Assembly: GCF_000169155.1 (NCBI RefSeq)
Contig: NZ_AAWL01000005.1
Coordinates: 1 to 64,000 of the forward strand
Direction of reading: 5' to 3'
Source: Thermosinus carboxydivorans Nor1
Lineage (GTDB): Bacteria > Bacillota > Negativicutes > Sporomusales > Thermosinaceae
DNA: 64,000 nt
Shown in pieces: positions 9,845-18,680 of this stretch (positions within the stretch are counted from its first letter, which is position 1; each line of letters opens with the position of its first letter). The notes below the pieces were generated by a model that searched no databases, was not told the origin of the DNA, and saw only the letters and a program-made list of their open reading frames with translations. The translations under genes and the position numbers were made by a program.

Positions 9845-9873
9845 GCAGGACATTGATAATTAGTCGGAGAATT
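9845..9873 (+). promoter_or_regulatory. sigma-H-like promoter candidate for the PAS sigma-54 activator
   Basis: GCAGGACAT, a 12-base gap and GGAGAATTC match the sigma-H consensus except for one weak -35 base and the last -10 base. It lies about 120 bases before the regulator's start. The rest of the 299-base divergent gap (9696-9994) shows no clear gene. Confidence 0.3.
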
Positions 9874-9994
9874 CAAAAAAGCGATGTTCGTTTTGTTGTT
9901 TTATCGAAGTTTATGCAGATGCCCGCATAACTTAATTACCAATGTTACCTTGTGGCATATTTGGTGTGCCGAGGAAAGACGGAGTGAGGCGCCG

Positions 9995-11431
9995 ATGAAA
10001 GTTCCAAATGCTTACGACAGTTGTTACCGGGATGAAAACCTATACGCAAACTTTAACGAGCTAATAACAGAACTAGAGGCGATTATAGATTCATCATATG
10101 ACGGTATTTTTATCACCGACGGGAAGGCTAACGTGCTAAGGCTTAACGCCGCCTACGAACGTATTACCGGCATCAAGGCGGCCGAAGTGGTCGGGCGGAA
10201 TATGGTGGATTTGGTCCGGGAGGGGCTATATGATCAATCTGTAACATTGCTTGTCTTAGAGCAGCGCGCCCGGGTAACGATTGACCAAATTGTGAAACGG
10301 AATAATAAGCATATTCTGGTTACCGGCAATCCTGTTTTTGACAAGCGTGGCGGCATTTTCCGGGTAGTTACCAATGTCCGCGACGTTACCGACCTCAACC
10401 GGCTACAGAATCAGCTGACCAAAACCCAGGAAGAAACTTTAAAATACCAGACGGAACTTAACCATTTGCGGGCGCTTCATATCAAAGATCCTGATATTAT
10501 ATTCCGCAGCCGTGCGATTGCGGCGGTGGTGGAACTGGCGACCAAGGTGGCGGATGTTGATTCCACCGTTCTTATAACCGGCGAATCGGGGACAGGCAAA
10601 GAATTATTTGCTAAACTTATTCACCGGCACGGTCGGGGCGATAATCGACCGTTTATAAAAATTAACTGTGGCGCAATCCCTGAGACGTTGCTGGAATCAG
10701 AACTGTTTGGTTATGACGGCGGCGCGTTTACGGGCGCCAAGCGGGAAGGCAAGCCCGGTTTATTTGAGCTGGCTGACGGCGGAACGCTCTTTTTGGATGA
10801 AATTGGCGAAATGCCGCCGGTCCTGCAGGTCAAGCTGCTCCGCGTAATTCAGGAAAAAGCTGTCATCAGGGTAGGCGGGGTGAAGCAGAAAAGCGTCAAT
10901 GTCAGGATTATTGCCGCTACCAACCGCGACCTTGCGCACATGGTTCAGCAGGGGACATTCCGGGAAGATCTTTATTATCGCCTGATGGTGGTACCGCTTC
11001 ACATTCCGCCGCTGCGCGAGCGCAAAGAAGATATTCCGCTGCTTGTAAAACACTTTCTTGATAAATTTAACAAGAAATTCGGGTTTAATAAGGTCATTTT
11101 GCCTGATGTCATCGACCGACTGACGGAATATTCCTGGCCGGGTAATGTGCGCCAGCTGGAAAATATTATTGAACGTTTGGTTGTAACTACACCCGGTAAT
11201 GAAATAACTGCGGACATGCTGCCGCAGCAGGTCAATGCTCGTATTCCTCTGCCCAAAACAGGGACCAAACTAAAAGAAGCGGTTGCGGCAACTGAAAAAT
11301 ATTTGCTAACCGAAACTTTTCGCCAATACGGCAACTGGAACAAGGTAGCGGATGTATTAGGCATTGACCGTACTACAGCCTGCCGGAAAGCGGTCAAATA
11401 TGGGCTGATTAGCAAAAAACAGATTTTTTGA
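9995..11431 (+). CDS. PAS-domain sigma-54-dependent transcriptional activator
   Basis: 478 residues: PAS domain (about residues 20-135, with [16 protein letters not shown]), an AAA+ sigma-54 domain (Walker [14 protein letters not shown], sigma-54 contact loop GAFTGA, Walker [12 protein letters not shown]), and a Fis-type helix-turn-helix at the C-terminus ([21 protein letters not shown]). It remodels sigma-54 polymerase at -24/-12 promoters. ATG 9995 has GGAGTGAGG upstream and fits the domain start; the frame is open back to 9884. The gene is followed by dyads at 11456-11488 and a sigma-54 promoter at 11632, so it most likely controls the hydroxyacid genes downstream, with the PAS domain sensing a cytoplasmic ligand. 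Confidence 0.92.
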   Translation: MKVPNAYDSCYRDENLYANFNELITELEAIIDSSYDGIFITDGKANVLRLNAAYERITGIKAAEVVGRNMVDLVREGLYDQSVTLLVLEQRARVTIDQIVKRNNKHILVTGNPVFDKRGGIFRVVTNVRDVTDLNRLQNQLTKTQEETLKYQTELNHLRALHIKDPDIIFRSRAIAAVVELATKVADVDSTVLITGESGTGKELFAKLIHRHGRGDNRPFIKINCGAIPETLLESELFGYDGGAFTGAKREGKPGLFELADGGTLFLDEIGEMPPVLQVKLLRVIQEKAVIRVGGVKQKSVNVRIIAATNRDLAHMVQQGTFREDLYYRLMVVPLHIPPLRERKEDIPLLVKHFLDKFNKKFGFNKVILPDVIDRLTEYSWPGNVRQLENIIERLVVTTPGNEITADMLPQQVNARIPLPKTGTKLKEAVAATEKYLLTETFRQYGNWNKVADVLGIDRTTACRKAVKYGLISKKQIF

Positions 11432-11449
11432 ACTATCTTTATATTTTCA

Positions 11450-11489
11450 GCGCACTGTGCAAAAATGCACAGTGCGCATTTTTGCACAG
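11450..11489 (+). promoter_or_regulatory. Overlapping dyads: probable activator (UAS) sites, also terminator-like
   Basis: TGTGCA-AAAA-TGCACA (11456-11471) and TGCGCA-TTTT-TGCACA (11473-11488) are adjacent, 17 bp centre to centre. Both follow the TGT/C-N10-ACA spacing of NifA-type enhancer sites and lie 145-180 bp upstream of the sigma-54 promoter. The same bases form two mutually exclusive hairpins: an 11-bp stem (11450-11460 with 11467-11477, followed by ATTTTTGC) and a 14-bp stem (11455-11468 with 11476-11489). The element could therefore also terminate the regulator transcript. Confidence 0.55.
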
Positions 11490-11546
11490 GACGGATAGAA
11501 CGGGGTGGCAGCTTGTTTGATAAATTATTTTGATAAATTATTTTGT

Positions 11547-11616
11547 GCAGTCCTGCTCAAAACCGTCTTTTCGAATTGATAGAAAAAGACCCTAAAAGCA
11601 GGACTGCTGCTATTTT
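11547..11616 (+). terminator. Long-loop inverted repeat followed by T-run
   Basis: GCAGTCCTGCT (11547-11557) pairs perfectly with AGCAGGACTGC (11597-11607), loop 39 bases, then TATTTTTG. It follows a tandem repeat of GATAAATTATTTT (two copies, about 11518-11543). It may end the regulator transcript just before the sigma-54 promoter. Confidence 0.4.
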
Positions 11617-11631
11617 TGATAATTTTAAAAA

Positions 11632-11649
11632 TTGGCACGAGACTTGCAA
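11632..11649 (+). promoter_or_regulatory. sigma-54 (-24/-12) promoter of the hydroxyacid operon
   Basis: TTGGCACGAGACTTGCAA contains GG (11634-11635) and GC (11646-11647) separated by exactly 10 bases, an almost perfect match to TGGCACG-N4-TTGCA. It lies directly downstream of a sigma-54 activator gene and upstream of the permease relic, MFS carrier and racemase. Confidence 0.85.
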
Positions 11650-11767
11650 TTATGGACTAATAGGTTATATGACAGATTAGTTCGTGGAGGTGGTCAACGA
11701 ATTTGCGACAATTTATCTTTAACAACAACATATTGATAGCCTGTTAAATTAAAAAGAAAGGATGATT

Positions 11768-12110
11768 ATGTTTGAGTTGGTTAGAACCAATTTACAAGAG
11801 GGAATAAGGTGAACCGCAACCATATATTCCGCTAGGACCGTTTCAATTGTGGCTGCCATTTATTCACTAGAAGTTTGAAGTTGCTGATTAAGTTTTTTAT
11901 TGATGTGCGCGATATGTTTGGATAGTATTCCAGTGCTTCAGGAGTATTTAGATATGCCGTTTGAAATTGCAATTACTATTGTCATCCTGAACGACTTTTA
12001 CTATTTGTAGATGCCCATCTGGGCGATCCGGTCGTACCGGGCTGGATTACGCCAGCTATACCTTTGCTACTGTTGTGGTTTAAGACATTCCCGGAAGGGG
12101 GAAAGTCTCC
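11768..12110 (+). pseudogene. Frameshifted relic of an integral membrane permease
   Basis: Translation in three frames gives pieces that read as one membrane protein: MFELVRTNLQEGIR from ATG 11768 (ribosome site AAAGGATG), then EPQPYIPLGPFQLWLPFIH from 11812, then IPVLQEYLDMPFEIAITIVI (about 11927-11986), then GDPVVPGWITPAIPLLLLWF (about 12022-12081). At least three frameshifts and several stops interrupt it. It was presumably the original first gene of the sigma-54 operon. I cannot name the family; GDPxxPGWITPAIPL suggests a solute permease. Confidence 0.6.
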
Positions 12111-12317
12111 AAAAATTTAATTGTTACTATATTTGCTAATTTGCCTTAATTTACCATTTTTGAATTGGCATAATAATAATTGCGTTAAAGAGAGTATAAA
12201 CAAAAAAGTCAAAATTGCGTAGAAATTGAGGTGATGCCTGCGGCCAAGTTATGATAAGCAAGGCAATCAACAAGGCAGTAATGAATAATCGCATTGTTTA
12301 GGGGTGTATAGATTATT

Positions 12318-13598
12318 ATGAAAATGACAAATTATCGTTGGGTGGTTGGATTATTCGGAATGTTCATAGCCTTTGTATCATATATGGACCGGGTCAATTT
12401 ATCAGTAACCACTCCCATGATCATGCAAGAATTCGGTTTTAGTAAAATGGACATGGGAATGATGCAAACGGCATTCTTTCTCGCTTACGCATCTTGCCAG
12501 ATTCCAGGAGGGATGCTGGCCGAATACTTTGGTCCGCGTATTGTCACTTCGCTGGCAGTAGGCTGGTGGTCGTTTTTCACCGCACTGACAGGTTTGTGTA
12601 ATAGTTTCGCAACGTTTGTCGCCGCGCGCTTTGTTTTTGGTCTTGGGGAAGGTCCCATATTTCCTTCACTTAACACGGCAAACCAAAAATGGTTTCCGAC
12701 TACCGAGCGAAGTAAAGCAGCTGCGATGATGTCCGCCGGTGCTTATATAGGGCCGATTTTTGGTCCGGCGATCGTTGTTGCTATTATGATGGCGTGGGGT
12801 TGGCGCGCAGTATTCTATATTTTTGGCTTGGCAGGAATACTGATTGCAGTTTGCTATTATTATCTTGTCACAGACCGTCCCAACGAAAGCCGGTTTGTTA
12901 ATCGTGCAGAACTAGAGCATATTATGGAAGGTACAGAGGTAACTACTGAGAAGAAAGAGGTGGCTCCTTGGAGCACTTTTCTTACTTCTTCACAATTTTG
13001 GGCGATTGCGGGGCAATTTTTTGTCACCGATTACATCACCTACGTATTTTTGGCTTGGTTGCCAGTATACCTCATGGAAGCCCGTGGCTTTTCGTTACAG
13101 CAAATGGGGTTTGCAGCCTCTCTGCCATGGATAGCCATGACTATAGGTGTCCTTGGTACCGGTTATCTTTCTGACCGGATGCTAAAGGCAGGGATGACAA
13201 AAAATAAGGTTCGTACATTATTTGGCATATCGGGACTGGTTGTTTGTTGCGTTGCCTTAAATGCAGCAGCATATACGACCGATAAATGGATTACAGTAAT
13301 GTGGTTGACTTTGGCACATGGTGGGCTAGGCCTGGTATTCGCCGCTTCATGGGCTTCCACAATTGATCTAGGGGGCAAATTTACCGGTACTGTTAGTGGT
13401 TGGATGAATTTCTGGGGTAATATTGGCGGTGTTGCGGCGCCTGTTACCGCAGCCTGGATTGCGACAAATTACGGTTGGGGTGTCGTATTAATATCTACAT
13501 CGGCCTTGGCGGTAGTAGGAGCTGTGCTCTGGTTAATGGTTAAACCGGATCAGCAACTGAAAGTACCCGAAAGAGCAAGCGCTGGAGCAACTTTATAA
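12318..13598 (+). CDS. MFS transporter, anion:cation symporter (glucarate/hexuronate) type
   Basis: 426 residues with about 12 membrane helices. N-terminal SYMDRVNLSVTTPMIMQEFG and the loop RFVFGLGEGPIFPSLNTANQKWFP are typical of the ACS family, which imports sugar acids and other organic anions with a cation. It is the first intact gene after the sigma-54 promoter at 11632, about 670 bases away, the gap being filled by a dead permease. Downstream are a LarA-like racemase and a FAD dehydrogenase, so a 2-hydroxy- or sugar acid is the likely cargo. The ribosome site before ATG 12318 (GGGGTG) is weak. Confidence 0.87.
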   Translation: MKMTNYRWVVGLFGMFIAFVSYMDRVNLSVTTPMIMQEFGFSKMDMGMMQTAFFLAYASCQIPGGMLAEYFGPRIVTSLAVGWWSFFTALTGLCNSFATFVAARFVFGLGEGPIFPSLNTANQKWFPTTERSKAAAMMSAGAYIGPIFGPAIVVAIMMAWGWRAVFYIFGLAGILIAVCYYYLVTDRPNESRFVNRAELEHIMEGTEVTTEKKEVAPWSTFLTSSQFWAIAGQFFVTDYITYVFLAWLPVYLMEARGFSLQQMGFAASLPWIAMTIGVLGTGYLSDRMLKAGMTKNKVRTLFGISGLVVCCVALNAAAYTTDKWITVMWLTLAHGGLGLVFAASWASTIDLGGKFTGTVSGWMNFWGNIGGVAAPVTAAWIATNYGWGVVLISTSALAVVGAVLWLMVKPDQQLKVPERASAGATL

Positions 13599-13723
13599 AT
13601 ATCACATGAGCCCAACACAATATAGTAGTTTCTGAAGCTAGGTAGGGAGTTATCCTGCCAGAGTAATCGTCATAAGATGATTAGCCTAGCAGGCCACGGA
13701 TATCATGATGTAGGGTGGTGAGT

Positions 13724-15016
13724 ATGATGAGAGTCCTAGATAAGATGCTGGAAGGCATTACGGTGCCACGCATGTTCAAAGTAAAACAAAACTTCAATGC
13801 TGCAAAAGTTGACGATTTGGTGCAAGCATTGCATAAGGAACTAAACAAGCGAGAAATTTTGGGAAAAATCCATCCTGGAAAGCGTATCGCCATAGGAATT
13901 GGCAGTCGTGGGCTTTGCAAGATCGACCTTCTGGCAAGAGAACTGGTAAAATTCATCAAGGAACGCGGCGCAAAACCATTTATTATTCCAGCCATGGGAA
14001 GTCATGGAGGAGCAACAGCTGAAGGGCAGGCTGAAATACTTGCCAGTCTTGGAATAACTGAGGCCGCGGTAGGTTGTCCAATTGTCTCTAGCATGGACGT
14101 TGTTCAGATAGGAAATATTTCAAACGGTTTGCCGGTATATATGGACAAGCACGCAGTACAGGAAGCCGACGGAATCGTGTTCATCGCACGCATCAAGCCG
14201 CATACGGCATTTCGGAATAAATCGGAGAGCGGATTTGCGAAAATGATTGCAATTGGTTTCGGCAAACATCGCGGTGCGGCTACTTGTCATTCCTATGGTT
14301 ATAGGCATATGGGAGAACATATTTTACAGATAGCCGAAGTAGCATTGAAAAATGCGCCGATTCTTTTTGCGGTAGGGACTGTGGAGAACGCATACGATGA
14401 AATCATGCATGTTACCGCGGTGCCCGCCGAAAGGTTGCTGGAGGAAGATCAACGATTGCTGCCTATCGCTATGGAAAATATTCCACGAATTCTTTTTGAC
14501 AAGATAGATGTCCTTATTGTCGACAAGATTGGGAAAGAGATATCCGGTGAGGGAATGGATCCGAATGTGATCGGTCGATACGCGTCTCCATATGTTGCTA
14601 GCGCCAATTATCCAACACGGATAGGCGTTCTTGATCTGACCGAAAAAAGTCATGGCAATGCTACGGGGATTGGGACGGCGGATTATATAACCCGAAGAAT
14701 ATTCAACAAAATCGATTTTGAGGCAACTTATGCCAACTGCATTACGGCAGTGTTGCCAGGTGCCGCCAAGATACCTATTGTCATGAATTCAGACTACGAC
14801 TTGTTCAGGGCAGCTATCCTGACAGCGGAGGTACCCGATCTGAAAAAAGTGCGGTTAGTCCGGATTGCAGATACTTTACATCTAAAGACCATTATGATTT
14901 CTGAAAACATGATAGATGAGGCCTACAAGAATCCTAATCTGACTATCTTGACGGATCCTTTAGAGTTAAAGTTTGATGCGAAAGGGAATTTGTTGGACTT
15001 GAATGGTTCATTGTAA
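13724..15016 (+). CDS. LarA-family (DUF2088) nickel-dependent racemase/epimerase homologue
   Basis: 430 residues. The hallmark AMGSHGGATAEGQAE and the following RIKPHTAFRNKSESG belong to the LarA/DUF2088 family, which includes nickel-pincer lactate racemase and relatives acting on other 2-hydroxyacids. ATG 13724 follows GGGTGGTGAGT; GTG 13715 is the alternative. It sits between an organic-anion carrier and a GlcD-type dehydrogenase, so a role converting one hydroxyacid stereoisomer into the oxidisable one is likely. The cofactor genes larB, larC and larE are not in the window. Substrate cannot be read from the sequence. Confidence 0.75.
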   Translation: MMRVLDKMLEGITVPRMFKVKQNFNAAKVDDLVQALHKELNKREILGKIHPGKRIAIGIGSRGLCKIDLLARELVKFIKERGAKPFIIPAMGSHGGATAEGQAEILASLGITEAAVGCPIVSSMDVVQIGNISNGLPVYMDKHAVQEADGIVFIARIKPHTAFRNKSESGFAKMIAIGFGKHRGAATCHSYGYRHMGEHILQIAEVALKNAPILFAVGTVENAYDEIMHVTAVPAERLLEEDQRLLPIAMENIPRILFDKIDVLIVDKIGKEISGEGMDPNVIGRYASPYVASANYPTRIGVLDLTEKSHGNATGIGTADYITRRIFNKIDFEATYANCITAVLPGAAKIPIVMNSDYDLFRAAILTAEVPDLKKVRLVRIADTLHLKTIMISENMIDEAYKNPNLTILTDPLELKFDAKGNLLDLNGSL

Positions 15017-15051
15017 AATGAAATGCAACAGTAGAAAAAGATAAAAAAAGA

Positions 15052-15330
15052 CTTTCTGGGAGAAATCCGGTATATAGCGGCAAACTCAATCGCCACCAGA
15101 GTACGATTTTGCGGGAAATACGAAGAGGAGCTACAAAACAGCGACGTTCCGGCTGAACCGTACACAGTGCCTATTTTTCTGAGGTTGGGCAGGCGTTGTA
15201 CGAAAAACGCCGCTTGGATTGTGTTAAAACGTTTAAAGCAGCGGCCTTTTTACAATTTGTCGAAACAAAGATTCTTAAAGAAAAGTGGTCGCACGATGCC
15301 GTAGTCGCATATATGATCGTGGAGGTGTGA
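15052..15330 (+). pseudogene. IS30-family transposase relic
   Basis: One reading frame gives a transposase helix-turn-helix (KLNRHQSTILREIRRG), an in-frame TGA near 15153, then AYFSEVGQALYEKRRLDC and ILKEKWSHDAVVAYMI, in the order found in IS30 transposases. The catalytic DDE part is missing. It fills the 315-base gap between the racemase and the FAD dehydrogenase; its 3' end merges into the ribosome site GGAGGTG of the next gene. Confidence 0.7.
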
Positions 15331-15334
15331 TGTG

Positions 15335-16735
15335 ATGTCAAAATATAAATCAGTTAACACTGCGATTATTAACGAGTTGAAAAGCATTGTCGGAGAAAAA
15401 TATGTATGGACTGATCCGGATAAATTAGAACCATATTCACATGACGAAGTTATGGAATCAAAGTATAAAAAAACTCCTGAGGTTGTTGTATTACCTAGAA
15501 CCGCAGAAGAGATCTCAAAAATAGTTAAATTGGCTAATCAAGAGTTAATACCTGTTGTGCCACGTGGGGCAGGTACAGGTCTTGCTTGTGGAGCGGTGGC
15601 TTTTTATGGTGGCATTATTTTGTCAACTGAGCGTATGAATCAAATATTGGAGATAGATGAACAAAATTTGATCATGGTTACCGAGCCTGGAGTGAGAACT
15701 GTAGAAGTGCAGAAAGCTGCTAATGATAAAGGCCTCTTTTATGCTGGTGACCCTTGTAGTGGAGATAGTTCATTTATTGGTGGCAATATAGCGACAAACG
15801 CCGGTGGAAATAAAGCTGTAAAATATGGTACTACTCGACAACAGGTAGCAGGTATAGAAATTGTTACTCCTGAAGGGGATATTGTAACTCTGGGAGGTAA
15901 GTTAAAAAAAGATTCGACGGGCTATTGTTTAACTCAGTTGATTGCGGGCTCAGAAGGTACTTTAGGTATTATTACTAAAGCGTATTTAAAATTGAGTCCA
16001 CTGCCTAAACACGAGATGCATTTGCTAGCGATTTTCCCAAGTGCAGAATCTGCAATAAATATTGTTCCTAAAATAATGCATTCTGGTATTATACCTACTT
16101 GCGTAGAGTTTATGGATAACAAGAGTGTACGTTGCTGTGAGGAATTTTTAGAAGAAAAATTACCACGTAGTGAGTCTGGACATTATATCATAATAACGAT
16201 TGATGGGGACAATGAAACTGTATTAGAAGATCAGTGCGTTCTTATCGACGAATTATGCACAACAAATGGAGGCTATGAAGTTCTTGTTGCTGATCCTAAT
16301 AAAATTTGGAAAGCAAGAAAATCATTTGCAGAAGCTGACCGTGCGCGTAGCCTCATTCTTTCCGCTGAAGACATAGTTGTTCCCCCAAGTAAAATTACTG
16401 ATATTATTAAAAAGATTGATGATATCAGCAAGAAATATGATGTTAGAATTCACTGTGCAGCACACGCTGCAGATGGCAATGTGCATGCTGAAATACTAAA
16501 AGAAAATATGGATATTGAGCAATGGAATAAACTATTGCCTCTAATACAACATGAAATATATCAATATGTTTATTCATTAGGCGGGAAACTATCTGGCGAA
16601 CATGGTATCGGTTATAAACGGTTAGATCTAATGGAAGAGTTTGCAAATCCAGTTGAACTAAAAATGATGAAAGCGATTAAAAGGGCGTTAGATCCTAATA
16701 ATATTATGAATCCCGGCAAAATTGTAAAAGTATAA
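15335..16735 (+). CDS. FAD-linked 2-hydroxyacid dehydrogenase, GlcD type
   Basis: 466 residues. An N-terminal FAD-binding PCMH domain (PRGAGTGLACGAVA, GDPCSGDSSFIGGNIATNAG) is followed by a C-terminal FAD oxidase domain ending in GEHGIGYKRLDLM and ALDPNNIMNPGKI. Such enzymes oxidise glycolate, D-lactate and related hydroxyacids to 2-oxoacids, usually passing electrons to an Fe-S subunit or Etf; no partner gene is adjacent. ATG 15335 follows GGAGGTG (15321-15327). The gene is clearly more AT-rich than its neighbours, suggesting different ancestry. A decayed paralogue lies at 23251-23430. Confidence 0.88.
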   Translation: MSKYKSVNTAIINELKSIVGEKYVWTDPDKLEPYSHDEVMESKYKKTPEVVVLPRTAEEISKIVKLANQELIPVVPRGAGTGLACGAVAFYGGIILSTERMNQILEIDEQNLIMVTEPGVRTVEVQKAANDKGLFYAGDPCSGDSSFIGGNIATNAGGNKAVKYGTTRQQVAGIEIVTPEGDIVTLGGKLKKDSTGYCLTQLIAGSEGTLGIITKAYLKLSPLPKHEMHLLAIFPSAESAINIVPKIMHSGIIPTCVEFMDNKSVRCCEEFLEEKLPRSESGHYIIITIDGDNETVLEDQCVLIDELCTTNGGYEVLVADPNKIWKARKSFAEADRARSLILSAEDIVVPPSKITDIIKKIDDISKKYDVRIHCAAHAADGNVHAEILKENMDIEQWNKLLPLIQHEIYQYVYSLGGKLSGEHGIGYKRLDLMEEFANPVELKMMKAIKRALDPNNIMNPGKIVKV

Positions 16736-17308
16736 ATAAGTTTATCAGCGTTGCAGCAAATTTGCTCCGAGACTATTAACGTCTAAAATATACGAAATCA
16801 CCTGGCTCCCACGAAAAGAAGCTGGGTGGTACCTCTCGGAATATTTATCCGGCTATTGCTCAGATTATGTGACCGTAGTCTGATTTAACTGGGCCGCTAG
16901 GTTTGACAGTGATTTTTCCTTGGTTGAACATAAAACATTCCCTGGAGCTGAAAAGTCAAGGGTGAGCGTTCGCAAAAATGTTTAGCTTAAGCGTACCCTT
17001 GACTTTTCGGTGGAAGGGAATACAATTACAAAACCGAAAAAATCACGGCTAAATTAATTTGGCATCTGGAAGGCATCCTTCTCAAATACTTAGGCCAAGT
17101 GATAGTTTATTAGACATAATGAGTTGCTAAAATCTAAAATCTAAAATTAACAAAAACCTGTTTTGGCCATTGAAAGTGAACAAACTACTGTCAAAAAGTG
17201 TAAGCAGCAACAGTCGAGTGAGACGGTCATTTAATATTTATTTTTATGTAAAAATAATATGTATAGGTATAGTGCAATAACGAAGCAAAAAGAAAGGAGA
17301 GAAATATT
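16736..17308 (+). other. Gap with coding-like relic and a 14-bp inverted repeat
   Basis: A plus-strand frame from about 16787 to 16982 reads like decayed protein (EITWLPRKEAGWYLSEYL, a stop, then FNWAARFDSDFSLVEHKTFP), family not recognised. GAAAAGTCAAGGGT (16950-16963) and ACCCTTGACTTTTC (16995-17008) form a perfect inverted repeat with a 31-base loop, possibly an insertion-sequence trace. Nothing else is clear; the last 30 bases hold the ribosome site of the next gene. Confidence 0.35.
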
Positions 17309-18619
17309 ATGGAATCAGTTATGTTGACAAGGAAGATCCCCAACAAGCGCTGGATGAGAATTATACCTGCTGCTGTCATTGTGTATATTTTTTCTTTCAT
17401 GGATCGTACTAATTTTGGCTTTGCAATGGCAGGAGGAATGAATGAAGAGTTGGGAATTACAGCCACAATGGCTGGATTGGCGGCTGGGATATTTTTTGTT
17501 GGATATTTATTTTTGCAGTTTCCTGGTGGGCATATTGCTGAAAAAGGAGGTGCAAAGAAATTTATTGCCGTTTCAATTGTTGCATTTGGAGTATTTGCTA
17601 TGGCATGTGGGTTTGCTAAGGATATATGGCAAATGATGGTTTTGCGTTTTTTACTTGGTGTTGCTGAAGGCGGTGTCTGGCCGGCTATATTGGTAATGCT
17701 TAGCCACTGGTTTCCAAATGAAGAACGTGCTCGGGCAAACGCCTTATTTACTATGTGTCTTCCGTTAGCAACAATGATTACGGGGCCAATCTCTGGCTGG
17801 ATCATTGCCGCTTGGGGGTGGCGATGGGTATTTATTATCGAAGGCGCCATAACCATAGCGTTAGTTGCTATTTGGTGGCCTATGGTTTCTGACCGTCCGG
17901 AAAATGCAAAATGGCTAAGTAACGAAGAACGCGATTATCTTGTCGCTCGAATTAAGGAAGAACAACTTGCGTTTCAATCTGGCGAACCCGTTTCATATAA
18001 AAAATTGATTAGAGACATAAATTTATGGAAATTAGTAGTTGTTTATTTTTGCTATCAGGTTGGTATCTACGGATTTGCTATGTGGTTGCCAGTGATCTTA
18101 AAGTCGCTCACTAAGATGGGCATAACCTATATTGGTTTATTAACAATACTTCCTTATATTGCAGCTATGATTGGCATATATGTTTTTGGGGTACTTTCTG
18201 ACAAACACATGAATAGAAAATTGTATACGGCAATTCCACTTGCTGGTTTTGCCTTGTGTTTCTATTTATCTACTCAATTTGACAACCAGGTGTGGATAGC
18301 TTACACATTCTTAATTGGCTGCGGGGTGTTTTTTGAGGCTGCTTGTGGCGTATTTTGGACGTTCCCACCCATGTTGTTTCCCAGCGAGGTAGCAGGTGGA
18401 GCACGTGGAATAATAAATGCTCTCGGGAATATGGGTGGCTTTTTCGGGCCGTTTATCGTTGGCTGGTGTGTCACTAAATTTGGTAGTACCAATATTGGAG
18501 TTTATGTTCTATCAGCATCGTTGTTAATAGGTTTTATTACAGCCTTAACTTTACCGGAAATAACTTCAACGGGAATACCAAATAATGCAAGCGTCAGCTC
18601 GAGAGACACGGGAGTGTAA
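17309..18619 (+). CDS. MFS transporter, anion:cation symporter (tartrate/phthalate-like) type
   Basis: 436 residues with about 12 membrane helices. SFMDRTNFGFAMAGGMNEEL and RFLLGVAEGGVWPAILVMLSHWFPNEERARA are ACS-family signatures. AAGAAAGGAGAGAAATATT precedes ATG 17309. AT-rich like the dehydrogenase before it. The context (hydroxyacid dehydrogenase upstream, PFOR downstream) suggests uptake of an organic acid. An IS256 relic begins 60 bases after its stop. Confidence 0.87.
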   Translation: MESVMLTRKIPNKRWMRIIPAAVIVYIFSFMDRTNFGFAMAGGMNEELGITATMAGLAAGIFFVGYLFLQFPGGHIAEKGGAKKFIAVSIVAFGVFAMACGFAKDIWQMMVLRFLLGVAEGGVWPAILVMLSHWFPNEERARANALFTMCLPLATMITGPISGWIIAAWGWRWVFIIEGAITIALVAIWWPMVSDRPENAKWLSNEERDYLVARIKEEQLAFQSGEPVSYKKLIRDINLWKLVVVYFCYQVGIYGFAMWLPVILKSLTKMGITYIGLLTILPYIAAMIGIYVFGVLSDKHMNRKLYTAIPLAGFALCFYLSTQFDNQVWIAYTFLIGCGVFFEAACGVFWTFPPMLFPSEVAGGARGIINALGNMGGFFGPFIVGWCVTKFGSTNIGVYVLSASLLIGFITALTLPEITSTGIPNNASVSSRDTGV

Positions 18620-18680
18620 AATAAAATTTGTGTAAACTCCTCTGGATAAATGCTAAATTTAAGCCAGAGGGGTAAGACCA

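Noticed and set aside
11518-11543. Short tandem repeat GATAAATTATTTT as a CRISPR or iteron
   Set aside because: Only two copies with no spacers; it is more likely an AT-rich promoter-region duplication.
15934-16122. Minus-strand frames inside dnaE, nifJ, etf and other long genes
   Set aside because: Long antisense frames are expected opposite GC-rich coding sequence; none has its own ribosome site plus a recognisable domain.
16826-16845. T-box-like string GGGTGGTACC
   Set aside because: It resembles the T-box core, but the CCGCG part, stem I and a terminator/antiterminator pair are missing and the bases fall inside a protein-like relic frame.
17058-17077. Possible sigma-54 promoter before the second MFS gene
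   Set aside because: GG and GC are 10 bases apart, but the -12 box reads AGGCA rather than TTGCA and it lies about 230 bases from the gene.
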